Assembly: GCA_000961695.1 (NCBI GenBank)
Contig: LADW01000032.1
Location: forward strand, 124,001-188,000
DNA from: Hyphomonadaceae bacterium BRH_c29
GTDB taxonomy: Bacteria > Pseudomonadota > Alphaproteobacteria > Caulobacterales > Hyphomonadaceae
Direction of reading: 5' to 3'
Length of the DNA: 64,000 bases
Both the position numbers and the translations under genes were made by a program. The notes beneath the pieces are model-generated. The model did no database searches and had not been told where the DNA came from. It was given only the letters and a program-made list of their open reading frames with translations. Shown one piece after another: positions 54,331 to 63,655 of this stretch; the first letter of the stretch is position 1, and each line of letters starts with the position of its first letter.

Positions 54331-55847
54331 GGGCTTACACTATAGGTAACGATGCCCATGCCGGTATTGGCATAGGGATCCCCTCGTGGGGCATCGGACA
54401 TCGCATCACGCGTTTCGAACACGAGGATGTCGGAATAGGACTGCCAGACCGTGCGGATCGGGCCTTTTGTCCGGCTGAGGTCCGGCAGTGTGTCGCCGAT
54501 CAGGGCCATCCGCTCCGGCAGAACAAACGCGACCAGCTTGCTGTCGCCGGGGACGGAAGGCGGCGAGACCTCGATTGAGACGCCTGCCGACGGCAGGGTC
54601 ACGGACTGGGCCGGTTCAACCAACGCCGTATCGACTTCACTTGCGTTACACGGAAACAGGCAGGAGACTGTGCCGGAGGGATCGAGGTCGAACACCCACA
54701 GGCGCCCCTTGATCTTCGGATCGACATGGATCTGCACCCGGTCGCCGGATTTATAGGTTGTTCGGCCATCATTGATGCGAACGCTGACCTTGCCGTCTGC
54801 GGGCTGCAAAGTGCGAACCAGGTTTTCGAGGCCGGCCTTGGTCATGAAGACTGTCTTTTCCGGCTTCGCATCAACAAAGCTGGCGTCGGGATCGACCGAT
54901 GTAATAAAGCTCTTGAACCCAGACACGCGCGTATAGACAGCGGGCTTTCGGCGGACACCGCAGCTTTCTCCGAAGCTTACAATGCCGATCTGGTACACGC
55001 GTCCCGCAAAGTCCCGGGCGACCAGCGGGCCGCCGCTGTCACCCTGGCAGCTGTCGATGATGCCGCTATCGTATCCGGCGCAGATCATGCTGGCGCCATT
55101 GTAGGCCTCGACCGAATAAAGATCCTCGCAGGCTTCCGGACTGCGGGTGGGGATCATGGCGTTCCCGAGGACATTCGTGTACGCGTCAAACTTTCCTTCC
55201 GGAGCAGTATAGTGCTCGAGGCCCTGCTGGCGCATGTCGGTCTTGCCGAAACCAGCAAAATAGGCGGGGCCGAAGAAGCGATCTACATCTGAAGCCGTGT
55301 CTGCGGAAAGGCGTGCGGTCTGGCCAGTCCATGGGCGGCTCAGCTTGATGAGGGCCAGATCATTGACCGGAACCTTGTTTGTGCCGCCGCGCCTGTAGTT
55401 CGGCGCGATGCGGACATCCACCGCGTCATAGACGTTCGCTGTAGTGACAGACTTCAGGTCCTTCGGTCCGAGAACGATCTGTATGGCCCCTGAGCCGGGG
55501 CGTTCCCATTTGCCTGTCGCGGCGTTGCGCGTCACACCCTCCACGCAATGCGCGGCTGTCAGCACCCAATTGGCGGAAATGGCGGTGCCGCCGCAATCAT
55601 ATGTGGTGACACCACTTCGTGTGCCACGAATGGCCGCGAAGAAGGGCCAGTCCTGTTGCCTGGCGGGTTGGGTGTTGAATCCCTTTGTGGCTCCAGTGGC
55701 TTCAGATGGGACGGAAAATTCGGTCCGGGCCCAGGACGGATCATCGTCCGGAAAATCATCGACCTGAGCGTTTGCGGGCGCATTCGAGTACGCGGCAGCG
55801 AAAAGCGAAAACCCGGCCAGAAGCCGGCATACCAAACGTTTCTTCAC
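54327..55847 (-). CDS. Trypsin-like secreted serine protease with DUF4384-like C-terminal domain
   Basis: 506 residues from the GTG at 55847, which has GGGAGAG upstream; a Met nine codons earlier is possible. The signal peptide ends SNAPANAQ, without a lipobox. The S1A domain has His100 (TAAHC), Asp163 (VNDLAL), Ser271 (DSCQGDSGGP) and trypsin-type Asp265. The C-terminal domain (RLWVFDLDPSGTVSCLFPCN...ALVEPAQSVTLPSAGVSIEVSPP) parallels that of the neighbour, so the pair arose by duplication. One copy is soluble and the other lipid-anchored. Confidence 0.9.
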   Translation of the reverse strand: MKKRLVCRLLAGFSLFAAAYSNAPANAQVDDFPDDDPSWARTEFSVPSEATGATKGFNTQPARQQDWPFFAAIRGTRSGVTTYDCGGTAISANWVLTAAHCVEGVTRNAATGKWERPGSGAIQIVLGPKDLKSVTTANVYDAVDVRIAPNYRRGGTNKVPVNDLALIKLSRPWTGQTARLSADTASDVDRFFGPAYFAGFGKTDMRQQGLEHYTAPEGKFDAYTNVLGNAMIPTRSPEACEDLYSVEAYNGASMICAGYDSGIIDSCQGDSGGPLVARDFAGRVYQIGIVSFGESCGVRRKPAVYTRVSGFKSFITSVDPDASFVDAKPEKTVFMTKAGLENLVRTLQPADGKVSVRINDGRTTYKSGDRVQIHVDPKIKGRLWVFDLDPSGTVSCLFPCNASEVDTALVEPAQSVTLPSAGVSIEVSPPSVPGDSKLVAFVLPERMALIGDTLPDLSRTKGPIRTVWQSYSDILVFETRDAMSDAPRGDPYANTGMGIVTYSVSP

Positions 55848-55924
55848 GCTACTCTCCCACCACGAACGCAACATTCAGGAGAAGTCTAGCACCGCTCGCT
55901 CAGCATACCAGCCCGTGTTTTGGC

Positions 55925-56980
55925 TTAGCGGAATTCATCCTGAATCTTGCGCAAAACGTCTGCACCGGGATTGAGTTTCGAATATGGCAGCGAGTGCAGC
56001 GGTGTTTCGGGCAGTTTCTTGTGCTCAGCCATCGCGGGGCGCGACTCGTCGATATAAAGCAGGCCGGTCAGAATTTCCTGTGTCTGCTGGCTTTGCAACA
56101 GTTTGCTCATTGCGCCGGCCCGGTCGGTCGGATCGTAGTCTGCATCCAGCTTGCGCAGCAGGATCGATCCGCCATCGTGCAGTTCCACCGGCATCGCCTC
56201 GCCTTCGGCATAGGCGGCCGTGATTTCTTCGCTGGGTGGCACATAATCGGCGTGTACCGCCTTGTGGTAGTATTGATAGGTATGGGCGTAGGACTTGGTA
56301 GAGCCCTTGTGGTCATTGAAGCTAACGCACGGCGAGATCACATCAATCAGGGCAAAGCCGCGATGCGCAATGCCCGCCTTGATAAGTGAGACCAGCTGCG
56401 CCTTGTCGCCCGAAAAGCTGCGCGCCACAAATGTCGCCCCGATGGACAGCGCCATGATCGCCGGATCGATCGGCGGCAATGTGTTGGTCGCGCCCTTCTT
56501 GGCCGTCGAACCGATATCGCTGGAAGCCGAGAACTGGCCTTTGGTCAGTCCGTAAACACCATTGTTTTCCAGCATGTAGATCATGTCCACATTCCGTCGA
56601 ATGGCGTGTGCCATCTGACCAAGACCGATGGAGAGGCTGTCACCGTCGCCGGACACGCCGACATAGGTGAGGTTCTTGTTCACAGCCGCCGCGCCAGTGG
56701 CGAAAGACGGCATGCGCCCATGCACCGTGTTGGCGCCGTGGGCATCCTTGAGGAAATAGGTCGTTGTCTTGGATGAGCACCCAATGCCTGAGACTTTCAC
56801 GACATCTTTCGGCTCTTTCGAAAGCTCGAAGAAGGCCCGTGCCAGCGCTGCGGTCACACTGTCATGACCACACCCGGCGCAAAGTGTCGACATCGCGCCA
56901 TCATAGTCCGCCCGGGTCTTGCCGAGCTCGTTCTTTGGCTCGTTCAGCCGGCGGATTTTTGGTTTTACGAAGGAGGTCAT
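55925..56980 (-). CDS. korB: 2-oxoacid:ferredoxin oxidoreductase beta subunit
   Basis: 351 residues, cytoplasmic. TPP-binding beta subunit with CAGCGH, GIGCSSKTTTYF, the TPP signature GDGDSLSIGLGQMAHAIRRNVDMIYMLENNGVYGLTKGQFS and ISPCVSFND. With the alpha/gamma subunit it oxidatively decarboxylates a 2-oxoacid (probably 2-oxoglutarate) to the acyl-CoA and reduced ferredoxin. The start overlaps the korA stop by 4 bases. The layout resembles the oxygen-tolerant mycobacterial KorAB. Confidence 0.92.
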   Translation of the reverse strand: MTSFVKPKIRRLNEPKNELGKTRADYDGAMSTLCAGCGHDSVTAALARAFFELSKEPKDVVKVSGIGCSSKTTTYFLKDAHGANTVHGRMPSFATGAAAVNKNLTYVGVSGDGDSLSIGLGQMAHAIRRNVDMIYMLENNGVYGLTKGQFSASSDIGSTAKKGATNTLPPIDPAIMALSIGATFVARSFSGDKAQLVSLIKAGIAHRGFALIDVISPCVSFNDHKGSTKSYAHTYQYYHKAVHADYVPPSEEITAAYAEGEAMPVELHDGGSILLRKLDADYDPTDRAGAMSKLLQSQQTQEILTGLLYIDESRPAMAEHKKLPETPLHSLPYSKLNPGADVLRKIQDEFR

Positions 56981-58788
56981 GCGGGCGTCCTCACTTTAAG
57001 GGCCGTTTCGATGGCTTCGATGACGAAGCGGAAGTCCAGCGGTTCGCCGGAATAGTGCAGCACCGGCACAAGCTTTTCCTTTGCTGCGCTGGTTTCGGTA
57101 ATCAGCAGGTTCATCAGCTGCGCATCGCGGTTTTGCTCCACGACGAACACTTCATCATGGGCCTCAATGAAGGCATCAATGGCTTTGTTGAACGGGAAGC
57201 CCCGGATGCGAAGATAGTCCATGGGAATGCCAGCGGCTTCCAGCCTGTCGCGTGCTTCGGTGACCGCAGCATCCGAGCTTCCGACAGCAATCATGCCATA
57301 GCGGGCAGGGCGGTCGGCCTTCGTCAGTATGGGAGACGGCACGAAGGTCGCCGCCCGCTTCCACTTTTCGTAAAGCCGGTCGACAACTTCCTTGTATTCG
57401 TCTCCATTCTCTGTGTAGCGACCGAGTTTGGTATGGCCCGAGCCGCGCAGGAAGTAAGCGCCCTTGGCGTGGGTTCCGGGCAGGGTGCGGTAGGGGATCG
57501 TATCCCCGTCGACATCCAGATAGCGATAGAACGTGTTGATCTCTTCCAGATCTTCAGCGGACATGACTTTGCCGCGGTCGGGTACGTAATCCTCAGGCCA
57601 GGTCAGCTCGTCGACCATCCAGTCATTCATGCCAATGTCGATATCCGACAAGAAGAAGACCGGTGTCTGAAAGTGCTCTGCGAGGTCCAGCGCTTTGGCG
57701 GCAAACTCAAAACATTCACCCGGATCCGCAGGGAAGAGGATCAGGTGGCGCGTGTCGCCGTGAGAGGCATAAGCGCAGAGCTGGATGTCGCATTGCTGCG
57801 TCCGCGTCGGCATGCCTGTGGACGGGCCAACCCGCTGAATGTCGCAGATCACAAGCGGTACTTCGGTATAATAAGCAAAGCCAATGAACTCACTCATCAG
57901 CGACACGCCCGGCCCCGAGGTGGGCGTAAAGCTGCGAGCGCCCGCCCAAGCGGCGCCAATTGTGAGCCCCGCAGCGGCGAGTTCGTCTTCTGCCTGAACG
58001 ATGCAGAAATTGTTCTGTCCGGTGTCCGGATCGACGCGATATTCCTCGCAGTATTTCTGGAAGGCATCCATCAGCGACGTGGATGGCGTGATGGGGTACC
58101 AGGCGCCGAACGTTGCGCCGCCAAACACGGCGCCGAGCCCGGCAGCCGTGTTGCCGTCGATCATCACTTTGCCCCTGGTTTTATCCAGCGGGCTGACGTG
58201 GAAGTTCAAAGGGCATTTGAAGTTCGCTTTGGCATAGTCATGTCCAAGTGCGACGGCCTGCATGTTCAGCGGAATGAGCTTTTCCTTGCCGGAAAACATC
58301 TCCCGCACCAGTTGTTCGATCACACTGAGATCAAGGTTCAGCAGGGCAGCCGCAGCGCCGACATAGGCCATGTTCTTCATCAGGATGCGCGATCGTGCGA
58401 CCTTGAAGGCGTCATTGCACATGGCCGACAGTGGCACACCCAGAACAGTCACATCCTGCCGCGCCAACAGCTGCGGACGCGGCCACGTGGAGTCATAGAG
58501 CAGCACACCACCAGGGGCGAGTTCGGCCAGATCGGAGGCATACGTCTCCGGGTTCATCGCGATAACGAAATGGGTTTGGCTGTCTCGTCCGGCATAGCCG
58601 TCGCCGGTCACCCGCATCTCGTACCAGGTCGGCAGGCCCTGAATGTTGGAGGGGAAAACGTTCTTGCCAACAACGGGCACGCCCATCCGGAAGATTGCTT
58701 TCATTAACAGGCCATTGGCGCTGGCCGAGCCTGTCCCATTCACCGTTGCGACGCGCAGGGTGAAATCATTAATACCGGGTCCGTTCAT
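56977..58788 (-). CDS. korA: 2-oxoacid:ferredoxin oxidoreductase alpha subunit (gamma-alpha fusion)
   Basis: 603 residues. Residues 1-190 are the gamma domain (FTLRVATVNGTGSASANGLLMKAIFRMGVPVVGKNVFPSNIQG). The alpha domain begins near 195 (IDGNTAAGLGAVFGGATFGAWYPITPSTSLMDAFQKY) with TSGPGVSLMSEFIGFAYYTEVPLVICDIQRVGPSTGMPTRTQQ. The fused form is typical of the KorA found in actinobacteria and alphaproteobacteria. The start overlaps the stop of the flavoprotein gene (4 bases), so the three form an operon. Confidence 0.93.
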   Translation of the reverse strand: MNGPGINDFTLRVATVNGTGSASANGLLMKAIFRMGVPVVGKNVFPSNIQGLPTWYEMRVTGDGYAGRDSQTHFVIAMNPETYASDLAELAPGGVLLYDSTWPRPQLLARQDVTVLGVPLSAMCNDAFKVARSRILMKNMAYVGAAAALLNLDLSVIEQLVREMFSGKEKLIPLNMQAVALGHDYAKANFKCPLNFHVSPLDKTRGKVMIDGNTAAGLGAVFGGATFGAWYPITPSTSLMDAFQKYCEEYRVDPDTGQNNFCIVQAEDELAAAGLTIGAAWAGARSFTPTSGPGVSLMSEFIGFAYYTEVPLVICDIQRVGPSTGMPTRTQQCDIQLCAYASHGDTRHLILFPADPGECFEFAAKALDLAEHFQTPVFFLSDIDIGMNDWMVDELTWPEDYVPDRGKVMSAEDLEEINTFYRYLDVDGDTIPYRTLPGTHAKGAYFLRGSGHTKLGRYTENGDEYKEVVDRLYEKWKRAATFVPSPILTKADRPARYGMIAVGSSDAAVTEARDRLEAAGIPMDYLRIRGFPFNKAIDAFIEAHDEVFVVEQNRDAQLMNLLITETSAAKEKLVPVLHYSGEPLDFRFVIEAIETALKVRTPA

Positions 58789-60578
58789 GCCACGGTCTCC
58801 ATTTGATCATCCGCATGCGGAATCCGGATCACGCCTTCTTTCATGTCCCAGGCGGCGGTGGGGCATCGTTCGGCGCAGAGACCGCAGTGCAGGCAGACAT
58901 TCTCGTCCTTGATCATGACGCGGCCCGTCAGCGGCAGCGGAGCGGAGACATAGAGGGATTGCCCCTCAGGTGCTTCCGGTTGGCTAAGTGCCTGGCGCAA
59001 GTCGGCCTCGCTGTCGGCGCCGGGCGTAATGCTGAGGCATTCGACAGGGCAGACATCAATGCAGGCATCGCACTCTTCGCAAAGTGGCGCTTCAAAAACG
59101 GTCTGTATGTCACAGTTCAGACAACGCTGGACTTCCACGGCGATCTGTTCGGCGCTGAACCCAAGTTCTACTTCGATATTGAGGCGCTTGAACCGGTCGA
59201 CCAGTTCGACGTGCTCCATCTCGCGCCGTTCAGACGCGTCGAAAGAGTTGGAATAGCGCCATTCGAACATGCCCATTTTGGCAGATTGAAGTTCTACTTC
59301 GCGCGGGGCGCGGTCGTGCAGATCCAGACCCTGACAGTGGCGATGGATCGAGATGGCCGCCTGGTGTCCATGTTCCACGGCCCAGATGATATTCTTCGGG
59401 CCGAAAGCTGCGTCGCCGCCGAAGAACACGCCTTTGCGGGAAGACTCGAAGGTCTCTTCATCAACGACGGGGATGTCCCATTTGCCGAATTCGATTCCGG
59501 CATCCTGTTCGATCCAGGGGAAGGCATTCTCCTGACCAATCGCGAGAATGACGTCATCGCAGGGAATGGTTTCTTCGCCGATTACGCGCTGACCCGTGAT
59601 CTCGCCTTTGTCATCGATGTCGTACTCAAACAGTTCGAACGTCATACCCACCAGCTTGCCGTTTTCGGTCACGAATGCCTTTGGTGAGTGGTTCACCACG
59701 ATCTCGACATTCTCTTCCTCAGCATCTTCGAGTTCCCACTCGGACGCCTTGAAGAAGTTGCGCGGCTTGCGCGCCATGACCTTCACGCTGTCCGCGCCAA
59801 GACGAAGCGAGGTGCGACAGCAATCCATGGCTGTGTTGCCGACGCCGATGATCAGAACTTTCTTGCCGATCGCTTCAATGTGATCGAAAGCAACGGATTC
59901 CAGCCAGTCAATGCCGATGTGGATGTTGGCAGCACCTTCCTCCCGGCCGGGGAGGTAGAGGTCCTTGCCCTTCGGGGCGCCGGTGCCGACGAACACGGCG
60001 TCCCAGCCATCGTCCAGCATCGCCTTCATGCTGCTGACCGGCGTGCCGAGCTTCAGGTCTACGCCCATGTCGAGGATGTACTGAAGCTCCTCGTTCAGTA
60101 CCTTTTCCGGCAGCCGGAAGGCGGGGATGTTTGCGCGCATCAGGCCGCCGGGCTCTGACAGCTTCTCGAAGATGGTGCATTCATATCCCAGCGGGGCGAG
60201 GTCATTCGCGACCGTAAAGCTCGCCGGCCCGGCTCCGATCAGCGCAATGCGCTTGCCGTTTGAATGTTCAGGTTTCTTGGGAAGGCGGTCAGAGATGTCG
60301 TCGCGATGATCTGCCGCAACACGCTTCAGACGGCAGATTGCGACAGGTTCCTCATCGACCCGCGTCCGGCGACAGGCCGGCTCGCATGGGCGGTCGCACA
60401 CACGGCCTAGGATGCCGGGGAAAACGTTCGAGTCCCTATTCAGCAAGTAGGCGTCGCTATAGCGCCCCTGTGCGATCAAGCGGATATAAGCTGGCACCGG
60501 CGTATGTGCCGGGCAAGCCCATTGGCAATCGACCACTTTATGAAAGTAGTCCGGATTGCTCGTATCTGTTGCTTTCAT
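58785..60578 (-). CDS. GltD-like FAD/NAD(P) oxidoreductase with C-terminal ferredoxin domain
   Basis: 597 residues. An N-terminal GltD-type Fe-S region (CQWACPAHTPVPAYIRLI...CDRPCEPACRR), FAD fold (GKRIALIGAGPASFTVANDLA), NAD(P) fold (KKVLIIGVGNTAMDCCRTSLRLGA) and FAD closing motif (GVFFGGDAAFGPKNIIWAVEHG). The C-terminal 110 residues add two ferredoxin-type clusters (CEECDACIDVCPVECLSI; CLHCGLCAERCPTAAW). It is the first gene of the korAB operon and probably links reduced ferredoxin from KorAB to the NAD(P) pool, or the reverse. Confidence 0.9.
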   Translation of the reverse strand: MKATDTSNPDYFHKVVDCQWACPAHTPVPAYIRLIAQGRYSDAYLLNRDSNVFPGILGRVCDRPCEPACRRTRVDEEPVAICRLKRVAADHRDDISDRLPKKPEHSNGKRIALIGAGPASFTVANDLAPLGYECTIFEKLSEPGGLMRANIPAFRLPEKVLNEELQYILDMGVDLKLGTPVSSMKAMLDDGWDAVFVGTGAPKGKDLYLPGREEGAANIHIGIDWLESVAFDHIEAIGKKVLIIGVGNTAMDCCRTSLRLGADSVKVMARKPRNFFKASEWELEDAEEENVEIVVNHSPKAFVTENGKLVGMTFELFEYDIDDKGEITGQRVIGEETIPCDDVILAIGQENAFPWIEQDAGIEFGKWDIPVVDEETFESSRKGVFFGGDAAFGPKNIIWAVEHGHQAAISIHRHCQGLDLHDRAPREVELQSAKMGMFEWRYSNSFDASERREMEHVELVDRFKRLNIEVELGFSAEQIAVEVQRCLNCDIQTVFEAPLCEECDACIDVCPVECLSITPGADSEADLRQALSQPEAPEGQSLYVSAPLPLTGRVMIKDENVCLHCGLCAERCPTAAWDMKEGVIRIPHADDQMETVA

Positions 60579-60694
60579 GTTTGCCCGCTTCCTCCGAAGA
60601 AAAGACTAGCGACACAATCCGGAGGCGACAATCACCTCAATTCGGCTGCGACAATGGGGTATCTCAGGTGTTTTCAGGATAAGGTTCTGCACGC

Positions 60695-61471
60695 CTAGCG
60701 ACCCTTGAAGTTTCCAGGCCGGCGCTCGGCGACAGACCGGATTCCTTCTTCATGGTCTTCTGTTGGCCTGAGCTTCCATTGCTCTGCATGCTCATGCGCA
60801 AGCGTCTCCTTGACGGCTTCGTACAGGCCTTGCCGTAGTGTCTTGCGGGTTGCGGCCACGCCGAGTGGCCCGCCCTCGGCAATTTCGGCGGCCAGTCTGT
60901 GGGCAGCCTGCCGGACTTCAGCCAGAGGCACGAGTTCGTCCGCCAGGCCCATCGCGAGCGCTTCCTCACCCTTGATGCGGCGCGACGTCAGCAGCATCAG
61001 TGCGGCCTTCTGAGGGCCAAGAAGCCGGGGTAGGGTGGTGCTAAGCGCGAAACCCGGATGGAAAGCAAGCCGGGTGAAGTTTGCCACGAAGCGGGCCTCT
61101 GGCGCGACAACCCGGAAATCGGCCGATACAGCCAGCCCCAGTCCGGCGCCGACTGCCGCACCCTGGATCGCCGCGACGACCGGCTTTTTCGCCTCGTATA
61201 TGCGCAAAGCCTGATCATAGAATTCACGCACCGGATCATCGCCCGACCCGCCGACACCGCCGCCCTCCGACTGGACCAGATCTGCGCCGGCACAAAAGGA
61301 TTTGCCATCCGAAGCCAGCACGATCGCGCGGCAGTCCGGCTTCTCGTCCAGCGCCAGCAATGCCTCGCCGATTTCACGCAGCAGGGCGACATTGGCGTGA
61401 TTATTGGGCGGATTGGAGAACACGATCTCGGTCACATGGCCGAAATCGCGGACGGTAAGACTGTGTGTCAT
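60695..61471 (-). CDS. Enoyl-CoA hydratase/isomerase family protein
   Basis: 258 residues, crotonase fold. The oxyanion-hole segments are SFCAGADL and IQGAAVGAGLGLAVSADFRV; the C-terminal part has the family pattern RIKGEEALAMGLADELV. The position of the second catalytic Glu (FVANFTRLAFHPGFALS) is occupied by other residues, so hydratase activity is not certain and an isomerase-like or other crotonase reaction is possible. It overlaps the acyl-CoA dehydrogenase gene by 4 bases. Confidence 0.88.
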   Translation of the reverse strand: MTHSLTVRDFGHVTEIVFSNPPNNHANVALLREIGEALLALDEKPDCRAIVLASDGKSFCAGADLVQSEGGGVGGSGDDPVREFYDQALRIYEAKKPVVAAIQGAAVGAGLGLAVSADFRVVAPEARFVANFTRLAFHPGFALSTTLPRLLGPQKAALMLLTSRRIKGEEALAMGLADELVPLAEVRQAAHRLAAEIAEGGPLGVAATRKTLRQGLYEAVKETLAHEHAEQWKLRPTEDHEEGIRSVAERRPGNFKGR

Positions 61472-62634
61472 GGGCGGGTGTCCATCAGGTTGCGGGCGAC
61501 GACCATGCGGTGCACTTCCGATGGTCCGTCATAAATACGCATGTTGCGGATGCGACCGGCAAAGAGGTGCAGCGGCATCTCCTTTGTCATGCCCATCGCG
61601 CCGAAACATTGCATGGCATTGTCGATGATTTCCTGCGCCATTTCCGTGGCGAAGAACTTGATCATGGAGATTTCTGTGCGCACGTCACGGCCCTGATCGA
61701 TCTTCCAGGCGCAGTCATAGGCCATCAGGCGCGCGGCGTGGATTTTCGCGGCGCCATCCGCGACCCACCACTGGATAGACTGGCGCTCAGAAAGCTTGTG
61801 ACCGAAGGTTTTTCGCTGAGGGGCGTATGCGCGCATCATGTCGAGCGCGCGCTGGGCCGCTCCGATGCACCAGGCCGCCATTTCCATGCGCCTGGTGCCC
61901 AAGCGCACCTGCATCGGCCCAAAGCCCTGTCCTTCCTCGCCCAGCAATTTCCAGCCGGGAATACGGCAGTCCTCAAGCGTCACTTCATAAGTGAACTCAC
62001 CGCCCAGCATCGGAATGCGCCGCAACACGTTGAAGCCCGGCGTGTCCCGGTCGACCAGGAAGGCCGACATGCCACCCCGGGCCTTCTTTTCCTTGTCTGT
62101 GATGGCCATCAGGATCGTGAAGTCAGCCTCGGCGGCCCGTGTGATCCAGATCTTTCGGCCATTGATGATCCAGTCATCGCCGTCACGCACAGCCCGCGTG
62201 ATCATGCCGGATGGATCGGCCCCGGCGCCTGGTTCTGATATGCCAATAGCGGAGATGGTTTCACCGCGCGCATAGGGTTCAAGATAGGCCTTGCGCTGCT
62301 GCTCATTCACGGCGGTCATGAGCATGCGCAAATTGGGGGAGTCTGGCGGCAGGGTGTAGGTCGCGACAGTGGACCCCAGCGCCTCATTCACAGCCACAAG
62401 CGCGACATGCGGCATGCCCATGCCGCCGGCATCTTCCGGTGCATCGAGGCTCCACAAGCCCATATCATTTGAAACCTTGTCGAGCCGCTTTCGCTCGTCG
62501 GCGGTGAGATAGGCGCCCTGTCCGTTGGCTTCGCGCTCCAGCACTGCGCCTTCCAGGGGCATCAGTTCGTCCCGGACGAAACGCTGGACCAGGTCCGCCA
62601 GCATCCTGTGCTCTTCGGCCAGTTCGAAATCCAT
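61468..62634 (-). CDS. Acyl-CoA dehydrogenase
   Basis: 388 residues from the ATG giving MDFELAEEHRMLADLVQRFV, with GGAGGAGC upstream. It has AIGISEPGAGADPSGMITRA (FAD/substrate binding), GRKIWITRAAEADFTILMA, and the ending MQCFGAMGMTKEMPLHLFAGRIRNMRIYDGPSEVHRMVVARNLM. The residue at the usual catalytic Glu position of the IYEG motif is Asp (IYDGPSEVH), as in the ACAD10/11-like group, which suggests longer or modified acyl substrates. Co-transcribed with the enoyl-CoA hydratase gene. Confidence 0.92.
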   Translation of the reverse strand: MDFELAEEHRMLADLVQRFVRDELMPLEGAVLEREANGQGAYLTADERKRLDKVSNDMGLWSLDAPEDAGGMGMPHVALVAVNEALGSTVATYTLPPDSPNLRMLMTAVNEQQRKAYLEPYARGETISAIGISEPGAGADPSGMITRAVRDGDDWIINGRKIWITRAAEADFTILMAITDKEKKARGGMSAFLVDRDTPGFNVLRRIPMLGGEFTYEVTLEDCRIPGWKLLGEEGQGFGPMQVRLGTRRMEMAAWCIGAAQRALDMMRAYAPQRKTFGHKLSERQSIQWWVADGAAKIHAARLMAYDCAWKIDQGRDVRTEISMIKFFATEMAQEIIDNAMQCFGAMGMTKEMPLHLFAGRIRNMRIYDGPSEVHRMVVARNLMDTRP

Positions 62635-63013
62635 CTGATGCTCCTCCGGGGCGTCTCTTCGGGCGGCCTCTGACGCCAGAACGCCACAAGGGACAGAGTC
62701 GGGCAAGTCGGTGGAAGCCGTGACCTAACGGAAGGCCGATCAGAAGGTAATCGTTCCAAGGGTCTGGAACCCGCCAGGTTTCTGCCTTATCGAGGATTCG
62801 AGGTGGGGCCGACAGCTGCAAAGCTGGAGGGAAGGGAAACTTTGGACATGAACAAGACTGACGGCCAGCCATGTATTTCGTCAGGCCCGGAGGGATTTCC
62901 TTCAGAGGCTGACCCATTCGGGCGCCCGCTTGGAAAGCGGCGAATGGAAGCCCGCCTTTTCTCTGCTTGGTCCACCGCTCTCATAAATATTTACGCACAT
63001 CCTGGAGTTCTGA
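62635..63013. other. Divergent intergenic region, acyl-CoA dehydrogenase / SnoaL-like gene
   Basis: About 379 bases carrying both promoters. I see no palindrome matching the sites elsewhere in the window, and no convincing small gene. A plus-strand frame from 62803 to 63030 runs into the SnoaL-like gene and shows no protein character. Confidence 0.5.
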
Positions 63014-63457
63014 ATGCCCGCTCTCGATAGTCGAGCCATCATGAAAACGCATTATGATGTGATTTCCCAACCCTGTGGAGCGCGCGACTGGGATGCCTTG
63101 CGCGAACTGTATCATCCCAGGGCGACCATGACCCGCACGGGCGTGGCAATTGAATCGCTCCCTACAGACCAATGCATGACGTTCGACGAATATGTCGAGA
63201 ACGCGGAAGCCTGTCTTGCGGGCGCGATCTTCAAGGAATTTGAGATCGGTCATGACTGCGCTCAGTTCGGAGCGGTGGCCCAGATCCGCAGCACGTATGA
63301 AACCGTTTACCTTGTTGGCGATCGCGAGATCCGGGCGCGCGGCGTCAATTTCCTGACGCTCGCCCGTCTCGACGGACGCTGGCAAATTATCACGATTGCC
63401 TGGGACAATGAGCGCGCTGGATTGACGATACCCGACGAATGGCTGGACGAGGCCTGA
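63014..63457 (+). CDS. SnoaL-like (NTF2-fold) protein
   Basis: 147 residues, cytoplasmic. The pattern RDWDALRELYHPRATMTRTG, FDEYVENAEACLAGAIFKEFEIGHDCAQFGAVAQIRSTYET and LARLDGRWQIITIAWDNERAG fits the NTF2-like SnoaL family (polyketide cyclases, isomerases and unknown small-molecule enzymes). The TGGAG site precedes the ATG. It stands alone; no substrate can be suggested. Confidence 0.82.
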   Translation: MPALDSRAIMKTHYDVISQPCGARDWDALRELYHPRATMTRTGVAIESLPTDQCMTFDEYVENAEACLAGAIFKEFEIGHDCAQFGAVAQIRSTYETVYLVGDREIRARGVNFLTLARLDGRWQIITIAWDNERAGLTIPDEWLDEA

Positions 63458-63655
63458 ACTCATTTTCAGACGCCGATAACATTGCCACTCTATCGTAGAG
63501 GTTGCGCGACGCGAAATCCGCAGCTTGCAATAACACCGGATGTGCTGAATGCTTTGGGCAAGGCCCCGCAGACGGGTCACCGTGGTTTCAGGCGAGGGGC
63601 CTGAGGGAAGGCGGCGGCCACCGGCGCTTTCCTGTTTGGAGGAGCGCTGCCCGGC

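Noticed and set aside
56764-58707. Very long open frame (647 codons) on the plus strand, antisense to korA
   Set aside because: It lies over a textbook korA and korB; its translation has no domain character. Long antisense frames are expected from the high third-position G/C.
55925-60578. korAB as evidence for the reductive TCA cycle
   Set aside because: No ATP citrate lyase, fumarate reductase or other marker is in the window, and fused-type KorAB occurs in aerobes.
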